A stretch of DNA of 64,000 bases from Psilocybe azurescens. Lineage: Eukaryota; Basidiomycota; Agaricomycetes; Agaricales; Agrocybaceae. The notes beneath the pieces are model-generated. The model was not told the origin of the DNA. It saw only the letters and a list, made by a program, of their open reading frames with translations, and made no database searches. Position numbers and translations under genes: made by a program. The stretch is taken from contig JAJIRX010000779.1 in the NCBI GenBank assembly GCA_023853785.1, forward strand, positions 434,001-498,000, given 5' to 3'. Shown here one piece after another: positions 22,872 through 35,559 of the stretch (the first letter of the stretch is position 1; the number at the start of each line of letters is the position of its first letter).

Positions 22872-25800
22872 ATGGACGCAACACCGACCAACATACCCGT
22901 TCTCGACCTCTTCTCGCTCAAGGGCCAGAACGCGCTCATCACAGGCGCGTCTCGCGGTACGTGTCGTCATCCATCATCATCGCCGTGATCGAGCCCAAAT
23001 CACTCACTTTGATCGGCTCGCTGATGCCACCGCTTCCCCCTCTTCCTCCGCTTTTACTCGTTCTCCAGGCATAGGCTATGCATGTGCGCTCGCGCTCGCA
23101 CAAGCAGGCGCTAATATCTGCCTCGTCCTGCGTCCACCTCCTCCTTCCACTACCACAACCACTGCCGACCCCACTACCAACACTCAAGACATCCTAACGA
23201 CGCTGCGCACCCAGCACCCATCGCAGCACTTCACAGTAGTGCACGCCGACCTCTCCGACACCGCTTCAGTGAAAGGCGTGTTCCCGGCCGCGCTCGCTGC
23301 ACTGGACGAGCTCGGCACGGGCAAGCAGGTCGATGTGTTCGTCAATTGCGCGGGGATACAAAGGAGGGCGCCCGCTGAGCTGTTTGGCGAGGCGGAATGG
23401 GATGAGGTGGGTTGGATGTTTCTCTTTCTTTTTTTGCCCCTTTTTTTTTTTTTTGTTCCACATCATTCCAATCTTTTTTATGACTTGCGACTTTACTCCG
23501 CCGACGTGTGCGTTTTACGTTCTTCCCTCGCCAATCCACCGGGAACCTGGACTGTGCTCGCCTGACTGGTTTCTATGCTCTAACTATGCATGCGTGTGCG
23601 CATCCTGCACTATGCTTTGCGCGTGCGTCCTGGCTTCGATACTCGATATTCGATGCGCTGGCTGCCCTGCATTGGTCGATCGTATTAGGGTAACGGTTGC
23701 GGAAGTCGCACTTTTTTTGTTGCACCCACTCCACTTTCACACTTTCATATACCCACCCACCCATCGGCTCATCGGTTCATCGGTTGCATTTGCACTTGCA
23801 CTTTTTGCTTCCCCCGGGTGTTCGACATCCCGACATTCAGCTTCTTGCCAATGTCCACGCGCGCTGCTTGATATCATTCAATTGGTTTATTTCCTTTGTG
23901 TTTCTTTTTTTGCTTTTTCTGGTTTTTGGTCTCTCTCCGACTCCCGAACGCGTGTGTACGCAGCCAGCGTGTGTTCGGTCTTCGGGACCACAATCACATC
24001 ACGTCCCTTCCCCTTCAAATAACCTCGCACCCCCCAAAGTGAACGAGATTACCAGATAGACGTGGGCGTGTTTTCAATGTCCGTATGTGGTGTTCTCGTT
24101 TTCCTTTCATTTTGGCTTTTCTCACGTGTGCTGAATAGGCTTCAACCGCGTTCAGGTTCAGCCTCAGTTTGCCCAGTCAACAGTGTTTAAACCCCAGTTC
24201 TCTGGCACTATCACATCGTGCACAACAACCCCAGTTGTTTCTATTTCTGTCTTTGGTTTTTATGCTTTTGTTTGACTTTCAACTGCCATACCCTTTTGGC
24301 GTTGGGCCGGGGGCATTGAGAGCCTTTTGATTTTGACATCATCATCCTCCCCCAATCCAGCGTCGAGGGCCGTTTGGGCTGGGCCGTGGGGCGTCCTTTT
24401 CGTATCTTTTCTTTCCTTTCTTGCTATTTCTGGGTTACGGGTAGCCCCCGATAACGCACACCTTCCCCGCCTCTTTAATTTTGCTTTCCTATTTCGTGTT
24501 TCCCCTTCTTCTTTCTCTTTCGGAGGTCGGGCGCGAGGACGCGGTGGTTGGAGCTTCGTCGTTGGCTTGAAGAGTTTTTCCTGTCCCGTCTGTAACGGTC
24601 GTGGACACTTCGAGCCATGACCTTTATCTTGGGACATATCTTGCGATCTCACCTTTCTCTCCTTCCTTCCTTCTTCGATTCTCGAAAGGCTCGTGGGCAG
24701 CCGCTTCTCAGCATTATAGACATCAGCCCATCCTGTTTACTAGGCCAGATTTTGCTAGGTCCAGTCCGCCACAGCATGTTTGACCATACCAGAAGGCCGC
24801 CCTCGTGGCCTTTCTCGATGCGCATACACCCCCGTTTTTTTTACTTGTATTTTGCTTCTACATACTTTTTCTTCGCCCAGTTTCCAGGCTTTCCAGGCCT
24901 CAGGCCTGTTCGCGTCACCTGTTCGAACTTTCTGCCGTGGCCGGGTCTTCTTCCTCTTCGATTTTCGGATGCGGGTTTTTTTTCACATTCATTCCTGTCA
25001 TTCACTCGTTCTTTCATTCATTCATGGCACAGCCAGCGAGCGGCATTCTATCCCATCCCATCCCATCCCATCCTTGTCCTGTCCTGTCGCTGTCGCTTCT
25101 GGCACATGTGCCGCGTGTTATTATAAATCTCTGCTCTAAACCATGTTTAGAACACAGTTGTTTTTGGACTGACATCATCTATGACGCTGATATCGTCGGC
25201 TCTGCAAACTTTGTCCTTATCTATCTTTCTGTATTTGGCATTTTTGGCCCGCTTTTTCTGTTTCGGCCTGCGATGCAGGTGGAAGTGCACGCATGTGCCT
25301 ACAGCACTGCACTGTGCTCAGACGGTTTCTTTTTTCTTTGTTCTTTTTTTTTTCGGGGAGCCGTGCCGGTGTCGACAGCTAGCAGAAGTTGAGACTCGGG
25401 TTTGGGTTGGGATGTCTGGGCGAGGATCGGACGTATGTAACATCATTGCAGTTTACACGAATGTCCTGCTTTGTGTTACTCCGGATTTAAGGGATGGCTT
25501 TCCTTTTGGGAATTGTAGATCGAGACAGTGCTTTCGCTGACCCTGGCTGCAAAACTTTGTTTTGTTATCTCTCATTTGCCTTTGATCATTCCTTTTCTGC
25601 ATTCGTTTCTATTTTTGTTGGTGATAGGTTAAAGCTTTTAATCTTTTCATGCCTTGGCTTCCTGTTGACCACCTTGCACTGGACGTTGAACAAAGACCCA
25701 TACCGTTGGTTAACATTCATTTGCTGCTATGGGTAACAAACAGAGACAGATAGGCGCCGCCGCCGCCGGAGCAGGGTTCACTTTCATTTGTTGCTTTACT

Positions 25801-27583
25801 TTAATCTTCTCTTTCGTCTTCTCTGCAGGGATGGCTTTGGGCATTGCCGTCATAATTTGGGTAGTACGCCGCTGCGCGCTGTCGCGCGCTGTCCACGGTT
25901 GTCTAGGCCCTATGTCTCTTAACTGGCTGGAGGTCGTCTTAATCGTCTCGTCTCCGTTGTGGCATCTTCGCGTCGCCTTGGCATGTCCACCGACAGACAA
26001 CTTGGAAGGCGGCAAGCGTAATGGTTGTGCACGATGTGCGCTCTTCTTTAATCTGGCTATTCTTGTATTTGGTTACCACCCAGTGCTCTTCTCGCCGACG
26101 TTTGCCTTCGCAACGACCCTGCTGTGTGTGTGTCGGTGTGTTCTTAGTGCCTGAGGTCTCGACCGTGAACTCGCTTCGGGACCGCCTACCCTGACTCCAA
26201 CGTCGATTGTTCGGCTCTGCATAAAGCACCTTCAATGTCATTTTTGGCGCCTATATCTATATTCATTCATTCATTCAATTTGATCTGCAGTCTTCTTTTT
26301 TCCAATCTCATCTTATCTCTCGTATACCTGTATACCTAGATCAGGAACTGACATATTGCCTTTTCATTTCCATCTGGTTTAGGTCATAACGACGAACCTG
26401 AAGTCGGCGTTCCTGCTCTCGCAGGCCGCAGGAGCGCATATGCTGACCATCCCTACACCGACAACGTCCGTGCGCTCGATCATTCATTTCGCGTCGCTGC
26501 TTTCGTTCCAGGGGGCTGACAGTCCCGGCGTATGCCGCTGCCAAGGGGGCATCGCACAGCTCGTTAAGGCGTTCTCAAACGAATGGAGTGCGAGGGGTGT
26601 CAGAGTGAACGCAATCGTTCCGGGATATGTCAAGACGGATATGTGAGTTTTCTTCTTATTCTCATGGGCATGTTCTTTTTTCTTTTTTGGGGATCAGAAT
26701 ATTTTTTTTTGATCTCGTATTGATTGTTCGTATAGGAATTCTGCGCTTCTCGCAAATCCTACGAGGTTGAGGCAGATCAGCGAGCGTATCCCTGCTGGAC
26801 GGTGGGGTGACCCCGCTGATTTTGCAGGTGTGATCGTGTTCCTCGCCAGCAGGGCCAGTTTGTATGTATGCGGAGAGCTGGTCGTCGTCGACGGTGTAAG
26901 CACTTTTCTTTTCATATTCCTATTCTCGTTTTCCTTTCTCCGTGTTCTCTGCTCTCGAAATTTTGGCTATTCCCGAATTATTCGGCGTCTGCCGCCGCCA
27001 CACCACGCGTCGCGGGTAAATTTCGCGCAGAAGAAGCTTCTTTGGGTGATGCGTATGCCGTTATACCGCGGTGTCGTGCGGGTGCGCCGCCTGCGCTTCA
27101 TATCTTTATTGCAATTAATAACCTGGGTCACCACTCACCGCTGCAGCAACCCCACTGAACCTGCATCCAGGGTTCACTGATCGTGACGTTCAGGGCTGCA
27201 GCCTCAAAAGCCAGGGCGGGATGGTCATCCCGGACGCCCTACTTTGCGTAATCGTTTTAACCTTTTTGTGGTACCTCATAGTCTGGGGATGGAACCCGCT
27301 GCACCAGTGGCGGCCCGCTCTTTGCCGCTCACCCTTTTTGAGTTCTCCTTGAGGATGGTTGCTTGTTCTGTTGTTGGTTTTGCAGTTCTGGATTTAGGCG
27401 TCGGTGAAATGCAGTCCGGCGGCGTTGAGAGAGGAGAAAAAAAATGACATACGATGGGGTTCTCGCTCAATTAATTTTTCTTTCCTTCTTTGGGCGACAC
27501 CACCCTTTTGCTTTGCTTGCTTTCTGAACTTTTTGCACGAATATGCTGACCACCTTCGCATACAGGGATGGATGGGCCGGTGA
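22872..27583 (+). CDS. Short-chain dehydrogenase, KduD / 2-deoxy-gluconate 3-dehydrogenase-like
   Basis: NAD(P)-dependent oxidoreductase resembling KduD and gluconate 5-dehydrogenases, which act on keto-sugar acids. Exons: 22872-22956, 23069-23406, 26383-26642, 26736-26895 and 27566-27583. The cofactor motif TGASRG-IG spans intron 1. Further motifs are [43 protein letters not shown] (catalytic Ser), a YAAAK active site at 26531-26545, [28 protein letters not shown] and a terminal DGGWMGR, typical of KduD-like enzymes. The YAAAK part is readable only after correcting short G runs at 26511-26515 and 26545-26549. The second intron (23407-26382) is 2976 bases and the last 670 bases, while local introns are about 60. 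A Pro/Thr-rich insert follows [11 protein letters not shown]. It faces the sorbitol-type dehydrogenase gene, suggesting a shared pathway. Confidence 0.82.
25051..25075. repeat. (CATCC)n microsatellite in the long intron
   Basis: Several consecutive catcc units are visible (tcccatcccatcccatccca and on). Confidence 0.7.
26261..26276. repeat. (ATTC)n microsatellite near the intron acceptor
   Basis: attcattcattcattc lies about 110 bases before the acceptor at 26382. Confidence 0.7.
26896..27565 (+). other. 670-base last intron of the SDR gene
   Basis: Donor gtaagc follows VVVDG, and the acceptor catacag precedes the 18-base final exon encoding GWMGR plus stop. The interior has no convincing coding frame. 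Confidence 0.55.
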
Positions 27584-30500
27584 AACAGTTGCGCAATACT
27601 TTCTGGAAGGTGTTTTTGAACCCCGCAGTGTCTTTACGGTATGAAGGGCACAGCATATCAAAGAAATCTGTGGAAAATGAATCTCCAAATGTTTTGTAAT
27701 ATATTGATCTTCCTCTTTTGATAAATTCACTGGCGTGCACCGCATGATGGAGAGGGTATGGGATTGAAGCTAAGCTATGCGGATATAAGGTGTACTGTAT
27801 ACTAAAGGAGACATTCACACACAATCTTCGAGCTTTGCCTCTCTTGTTACTACATTCAGGGAAAATTTGAATATAACACGGCGTAACAGGGTTTTGTACT
27901 GAAATGCATTTCACAAATTTCTAAGTCCCGACATTAGCACTCCATTCGGAAAGAAGTAATTACGAACTAAAGGGGAAATAGAGGTCAGCTAGGATCTGAG
28001 TGACCACTGATGCGGACGGTTTACTATTATATTCACGCTGCGGATGCCCCCGATAACTTGATATCTTTATTTGTCATAAGTCTCGTTTCGTATTCACTTC
28101 TCAAGTACTCAGTGATATCTGCAAGGGTCTTGTTTCGCATATCTATATGCAGTATGATCTATGCGGTCGACACCGTCAGGCTTTTGTCATGCTACAAGAA
28201 ATATTATAGTGATGTGTTTGCCGAGATTCGTATTATAGCGGCCTTTCTGAGTCTTTACACGACCTTCAGCGGGTTTTCCAGAGAGGACTTTGCTCAACTC
28301 GGGTACCTGTGCGCCACACAGAGACGTGCAGCCGTGGTCGGCATTATTTGCCACCGTCATTGATGCCGATAGTCCAGCAAGTCCACAAGTGACAAAGCTC
28401 TCAAATATTGTGACATTCTTATCTTCACACACACAAGTTCGTTTGATAACACTGTGGGGATGATATTTCTCACACAATTAAGGAGCCGTTATCGTAGAAT
28501 TTCAGCGCGTACCCACACTAGCGAGGTGTTGATGCAGCCCCGAAGCCATTTACCAGGGTTATGGAAAAGAACTGAAGTCGACAATCAGAAGCGTTAGTCT
28601 CGCGGCATGAAGTTATTGAAATTAAACCTCTGACGTCGGGTGGGTACAAACTGTGGAATCAGTCCCTAGTCTCAGATATATCGTCTAAATCGGATTGGAT
28701 CCAGGTCACTCGCTCCTGGCATGAGCAAATACAGACAACTTTAGATCACATCTCAGAACGTTCGTACTTCAAGCGTACATCACAGCTGGCTTAATAAAGA
28801 CCGTGTAAATTTTCTCTATTTCTTACTCAAGAATATTTTTATGGACTCGGTACCGGGACCAAATTATTCCAGACGGTGTACACGACTGACTTTTACTCTG
28901 ATGTTAGTCATTAATAGGATTTCTTGAACCGAAACTAGTGTCCGATGGTAAGGATGACATGTGGAGACGCCGTGGATCCATGGATCACAAGCGCTTTATG
29001 GCTTTAAAATATCTCATTCCGGGGTGCTCAATTTACATAATTCGCATCTTATTTTATCCCTCCTTTACAATGTTGAAGATCTGCCCACTCATCCGGTAGT
29101 AATTATGTCCTTCTCTGCCGGCAAGGTTGGTAGATATGACTGCCCGAGGCAGACGTCGACAAAGGAAGATCTGAGCAAATAAAGTATCGGCGGATTTGAT
29201 AGGCCACTCCAGTCGAAAACATTCTTCAGCGATGTCCTATCTAGACATCAAGTTTGTCTGAAGTACAGAAGCACCCTAGATGTCGACCAAAGGAGGTAAT
29301 TGGAGGAAAGGACACTCTCTTGTGTTTCCGGCATTGCTGTCATTACTGCAGTCCTTATCAGCTTTCCGGTGCATTGCGAAAGGCAATAGGTGTCAAAGGA
29401 TAGACAAGATTAATGTCGAGTAGATATATGAGTATGAATATTGAGGTCTAGAAGAGCACTGTGTTCTGGAATAATGGGTAATTCTCGTGCGTTCCAGGCT
29501 CTTTGAAGTTTTGGCCAACACATTAAGGGTCATACGGCTGTATTATTGGCGCGATACGCAGAGGTACAAAAGATTGGGTCAACTGCGACTCATAGATAAC
29601 AAGGTACGATCTGTTTCACTCGTGTTATCCAGTAGGCTTGATCATTCAAATGACAGAATCGGTTCCTCCTTAGTGGAGCTCTTTATTACTATGATTCTTA
29701 GCCTATCTAGGTGTAGCTTTGTACAAAGGGGCCTACATTTAATTCAAGCATACCAAGACCATAGGAGAGTATCTGAGGAACAATTCGATAAACAGCTTGC
29801 AATAATGACGGCACCGAAGATCGACGAGTATGTATTCGAGTCACGGGCAGGAATACATGATACAGGGCCGGGAAGACAACACAGAGCACACTCGTTTAGA
29901 CAGATTAAATAACGATCATGTCTGCTTTGAGGTGGAACTTTCTGTCTGAGAGTACGAAACCTCGGGAGAAGCATTTTTGTTAGATTTTATTTGTAGGCGC
30001 TCCAAAGTCGCTCATTACTTGGCGCTCTCTTGGCACACTGAATTGCCGTACATACTGATCACAGGTTGGACATGCAGTCTAAAGGAAAGGGCTGTCAGTT
30101 TGAAACGAACCAATAGGCCAAACCCGTGAATCATCTCGTACTATCCGATAAATTCCAAGAACGCTCAAGTATTGAGTGAACAAGACAACAGCCTAACCTC
30201 TTCTTCCAAAACCTGAGCTGGCACAGCCGACAATGGGCTAGTCCCAGAGATGTCTAGTTTCGTCTGCCAGTTTATCTGAAAACATTTTTCATTTAACGGT
30301 TAATGTATAGGTCCTCAGGCCTAATGCTATTTCTTCAAGAACCGTGGCCTTCCGGTATCCAGTGAAGAGCACATGCCGTAGAAATCATGCAGACCTGACC
30401 TTATGAGCTTCTTTTGCGATAATGTACAGTTAGATCATGCTTATTCGCGAGGGTATAGATAGTCAATCAGTCATGGAATGACCCAGAGTCAGGCCCTCAT

Positions 30501-33500
30501 GCGCTCTCAACTTCTTTGTCATATATGACTGAACGGGGAAGTGATAAGAGAGGGAGTATATAGTCGGATCGTCGGATCGTCGCCCGAACCTCCCCTCAGT
30601 TCTTGATCTGAGTCACCAATCAGGGAATAAAAACAATGTCTGCACTATGCACTATGGCACAAACAGCCCTGATCTGTACGTGCTTTGGTGCCACTCCAGC
30701 GAGCTCTCTGTAAGGTAGACCGTAGTTTGGCGCCGAGGGACTTGGTGTTTTCATTTCGGATAATTGACTGCATATAATTATATTAAAGATTTATTATCGC
30801 TTATAATGACCGACTCCCAGCCCTGGGACTGGGATAAACGTCTAGGCAGCAATTGGCTTTTATTGGATCCGGCGTGGGAACCAACTCATCTAAGGACGAT
30901 CCTAGCCTCGTAAACTTTAATATGTCAATATTGACAACATAGGGGGGATATCTGTAATTGAATCAGGCACGTACATTTACGACAGTCAGGCCAGGTCAGA
31001 ATTTAGTCGGAATCAAGTACCTATAAAATTTTCAAATCAAGTTTGGTATGAGCAAACAAAAACAAATCACCGAGTTCGTTTCAAGGAGCTTTCAGGAGCT
31101 TTCACATATGTCTACTAATAGTACTATGCACTTCAATATATTTTCCTAAAAAGCACTTGCTTTGTTGAGAATATCGACCTGACTTATTCAATGACTATAA
31201 TCTATAAGACTACACGACTTAAAATAGAATTTTGGGGGAGACTGCCATTTATAAATCTCCATCAGAAAGCGATCAAAGGTGACCGGTTCATTGACCCGAA
31301 TGCATCACCTGCTTGAAGTGACGATTTGCGTCTCACCATGTGGTGAGCAATGATGCGTTCGCGTTCTTGAACACCGTCGCTCCGAGCGCTAACGCGATTC
31401 CCCTCGAAAAGGAGTCATAGAAGATGAAAGTATCACGAGCAAAGTCTATACGATTAAAAACAATACAAAGCAATATTCCGGCCTAATGCAATCTAAAGAC
31501 TTCGATGAAGGATCACCGGTTCTGTTCAAGTACGGATATTTTTAAATATTGCCCGGTTCAAGTTGAGCTTAGTATACCTAGCAATACTACAAACCGTGCC
31601 AGTCCATATGTGTGAGATTCAGTGACATATAGAAACATATCTAGATACTTTTGTTAACCAAAAGTAAGCATAACACACCGCCGGACGTGGATTTAGGAGC
31701 AGCTTCCGTTACCCGTGGAAAGACTTCGTAGAGAAGAATCCATAATAAGAATAAGAGGCGGAGAAATGTATCGGCAGCGAACCTTTTACAAGCTGAAAGT
31801 TACGTTCCTAGGATGAGGGCAAAGCATCCGGTCTCAGCTTAAGATGGAGCGTTTGACATGCATCGTGACCCGACACTGCACTTCAGAAGGTTTGTAGATC
31901 CGGTTGAAGATCACTGTGGTGGTTGCGGTGGTGCCTATTTCAGTACCAGTGAATGAACATTAAGTGCTCACCTCTAGGTCATTAGGGCAAGTCAAGTTCG
32001 CTGAGGGTCTTTGTATAGCCCATATGTCTGGACTCAGACACCAAACACGATCGTTAGACCGTAAGGAGATCACTTAATCGACGACCCACAAGACTGTCCG
32101 GAGGAGGGCTTTCTTCCGCCTTCAGGTAATGTAGATACCCAGACTCTTGGTTATAAAGGCGTGTCAAGTCCGAGCTCCCGTGGCTCGTAGATTGTTCTGT
32201 TTCGAAGTCTCAGAGGTCGGGATTCGTGTCGCCTTTCCGAGATGAATTTCGTATGCATGTGCTGTGCTCTATTACAAGACACGAGTCACGATAAAGATTC
32301 CCTTCACAGCATTCAGAGTGCCTTCTGTCAACCTTCTATGCGCGCCTTTATTCGTGTCCAGGAGCAGTTTTATAGGTTAAGTTTCTCATGAGAAACGCGG
32401 TAAGAATGACCAATTTAAATATCCAGTAAAGTGGATGGCACTCGGTGTACTCCGTAGGAGAACCCTTCTGAAAGGCATCCACTGAGTAAAAACATCCAAA
32501 AATTGCACCGCTGAGGTAAAAGCACATAGAGAAGCTACATCGCCTCTCATAAACATCGAGGACAGCGGAAGAAACACTATGTCGTACAGTTTGTGGCACC
32601 TCCTGCGAAGAAGAGATAACCGCTTTCCTCGTCGAGCAGGTCTTCCCAGCTTCTGTGGACAATGGGCCACGGCTGTCATCTACTCGACACTGCTACAGCC
32701 ATCTTGTTCCTGCAATGACAGTTATGGATCCATTTCTACTCAGTTCCTCAGAGCTATCCATTAGATGGACCACGGCTCGATAATGCACCACCTGCAAGAA
32801 GGGCGCGTCTAGTACAGCCACGCCAACCCTCAGTATCGTCTCCCTTCATTTGGTGACTTTAGAATCTACACGAAGGTCACAGAAGACTATCGTGATACAT
32901 GTGCCATAGACCAATCTTGCAATCTTTTAGAATGCCGCATCAATTGACCAGCTCACTTCGGCGCGAGATCCGGGCGTTTGAAATCGGACATTAATCTGAA
33001 ATGTATGGCAAAGTATACACAATTAATATTAAGACAAACGAGGGTGCAGCTAAAAGCAAACTTACCCGCATAGGCGTTCTATCACGGAAATCTCCTTCGA
33101 GTACACCTCGACTCCGGACTTAGGTTTGTTTCAATAGAAGAGGAAAGATCTTATATCGCCCATACTTGTCTTTCAGCAAGAGAAGCGTTCTTTTGGCCAT
33201 ACAAGAACTCCACAGACGTCTAAATTCTCGGTCATAATATTCCGTGGGATTCCACGAGGTGGATTGCCACCGCGATATTAAGTTTTGCGCCGCGAGATTC
33301 CGAAGAACGAAACATAAGCGAGCATCCGCTGGGAAAAGTACTTTAATCTGAGGATTAAGTGGGAGGAAACAAAGAGCGGAATTAGGCAAGTCTCGGAGGC
33401 AGTGCATTGATTGTACCATGCCCCTTCACGTAGACATAACACGAGAAGTACTGATACAGTGCATGTGTACAGGCAGTGTAATGAACATGGAAGATTCCGA

Positions 33501-35470
33501 GCAACACAATTTTCTTGCAACCCATATGCAATCAAGGGTAGTGATTTCAATCAAGGCAGGGTGCATAGAGATCGACCCACAAGAGCGTTACCCAGAACTG
33601 TAGACAACTGGAGCTGTAGAGCTTGGTTTGTCGGTCCGAAAGACGTTAAGTCGGGCAACGTGAATCGAGTTAGAGGGAGAGACCCCACTCCGCGGTATGC
33701 CCAACTAATCTGTAGGAGATAACATGAGGAGCTATTTAAGTCCTTGACCTAGTTAAAGAGTAAATTCGACATCAAGAAGCCTTGACTTACCGACAGACGA
33801 GGAGTGCCTCAAATGCTTTAAGCATATGGATTTTGTACCTCCCAAAGCAGCGTGCAGTTCCGCGTTCCACAAATTATCACTTGACAGGCTTCCCCGTACT
33901 TGGCAAAGATAACTGAGTCCCGAACGCGTTTCGGTAAATGTATGCGGAGAGTACCATCGTACTTACGCGCTCAAATCAGGACGTCTATAACCCCTTCGCA
34001 TTGATTTTCGCTGCTGATTTCTCTTCAGGGTTCGAATGTCAATAGGCGGTCCGCGCGCCCCGGTATTGATGCAAATTTGTAACTCGCTTGCGACCTCGTG
34101 TTTTTGCTTCAGACTTGGAGGAAGGGTCCCGGTGCCTTCACATTGAAGTAGTGAAAGAAGTAAGCCGTCAAGAGAAGAGTGTTTCCTCCTGGCCCTGTCC
34201 AGTTCAGTCTGATTGCCGAATGGGTTTATTTCGGTGGCGCCTGAGGGATAAGTAGACGGCTTCTTAGTGAACAGTGGTAAATGGATGACCTTCGTGTTGT
34301 TAATTAAAGTTATCTGTCCAAACCAGCGTTCTCGGCTCTTTCTTAATATCGCCCTGTTCCATTCTATCTCCAGTAGAACAAGATGCAGCGCATGGATCTC
34401 CCAAGAAACCGTACATCATTGTCCATTAGAAATCTTCATCGGACCGGGTGGTATAGAAAGATGTTTAATTTCTGCGGACCGAAAGGGCAGAGCAGCAAGA
34501 GATAATCTACTGTGTAGCATTGCACCGCTTGCAAACTTGTTGATAGCGTTTCAGTAGACTCCAGTGAAAGAACAACCGGATTCTCCCTAGAGAACTAGTT
34601 GAAGACATCCGCGCAATAAAAGCGGAGCTGAGGACCTTGTCGAATGCATCCAAAGCGGACAGAAATTTCATAATTCCAGTACGGTGACACGAGGTTCCAA
34701 AGGAGTGGTCATGATTATGATATCACCGTGCTCTGAGACTATTAGATTTGAGTGGGAAAGGCATATGGAGCGTACTGGCTTTGTGAAAGGTTCCACACGA
34801 AAGTAAATACAGGGAGAAGCAGAATAGGGGAGCAAGACAAAATGGGATCGGATAGAAGGAAGTTTCCGTCAGCTCTAAACTTTATGGCATATGACTGGCT
34901 CACCTTGGTCATGTCACTTCCTTTACTATTATGGGCAGCTACGATATCCTCGGCCGACGATACGAAACCTTTGTGATGCAATCTTTGATTGAGGTATGGG
35001 TAATAAAGCAGTTTGCTTTTCCTTGTTACAAGCTCCAACAATCTGATGTCAAATGGGAATGTAGACAGCCATAAGAGTAGAAGCCATTCTCAGCAGATGA
35101 TCAGCGGATTGAACATTCGGATACAGTGCAGATGCGAAGCGTCTAGCAAGGATATGAGTGGAGTTAATAGGTGTAGGTCGTCTATGATGATCTGGAGCTA
35201 GGAATCGATGCATTCTTCACCGGGTAGCCGGGTTTCTGTTGGCAGACACTCCATCTTTGACTTCCATGTTCGAGCCAATATGCAAAGTAAGCCACCAGCG
35301 GCGTTTCCCTGTTCAGACCGCTTGTAACCTAGTTATGCTTATGACATTTAGCATTCATATACGTTCCAATAGATCAAAAAGAGGTTCAGACAATGGTCAC
35401 TACATCACGGTAGGTCTGGGGTGCTTAAAGTTCAAGAGGTCGTCGAGGAGTTGCTTCAAGAAGGAAAGTG
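27584..35470. other. Gene-free stretch, right of the GC-rich island
   Basis: About 7.9 kb with no frame that I can support as a gene. 28010-28363 (117 codons, hydrophobic) and 29487-29912 (141 codons) resemble no family. No transposase motifs or long repeats are seen. Small tandems occur, for example gtcggatcgtcggatcgtcg near 30565 and caaggagctttcaggagctt near 31080. Composition looks nearly random, as in the left stretch. Confidence 0.4.
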
Positions 35471-35480
35471 AAGCCAAAAT

Positions 35481-35559
35481 ATGATTGGATCAACACGACT
35501 ATGTACCCCGGGAAAATACAACGTAAGCATTTTCAATCTTCATCGTGTGATCCAATCAT
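35481..35559. repeat. Stem-loop from an 18-base inverted repeat
   Basis: atgattggatcaacacga (35481-35498) pairs with tcgtgtgatccaatcat (35543-35559), with one unpaired base and a 44-base loop. It lies where gene-like sequence resumes before the malic enzyme gene. It could be a tiny inverted-repeat element or a chance hairpin. Confidence 0.5.

Larger units (their letters stand above)
23407..26382 (+). other. Unusually long intron (2976 bases) of the SDR gene
   Basis: Donor gtgggt follows EAEWDE and acceptor ggtttag precedes [10 protein letters not shown], an exact join for this family. The interior is T/C-rich, with T runs and the microsatellites catcc (about 25051-25075) and attc (about 25012-25024 and 26261-26276). 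No nested gene is convincing on either strand. Confidence 0.6.

Noticed and set aside
22552..23565. 337-codon plus-strand frame as one continuous protein
   Set aside because: It merges leader, intron 1 and exon 2 of the SDR; the family start at 22872 with splicing fits far better.
23333..24022. 229-codon frame in the long SDR intron
   Set aside because: Made of Phe/Ser/Pro/Cys runs that result from T/C-rich DNA; no domain, and it overlaps a known exon in another frame.
24260..24652. Basic minus-strand frame as a nested gene in the long intron
   Set aside because: Its Lys/Arg/Glu richness follows from the purine-rich strand; no splice sites or family motif.
29487..29912. 141-codon plus-strand frame
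   Set aside because: No family character and no neighbouring exons; fits chance in a long non-coding stretch.
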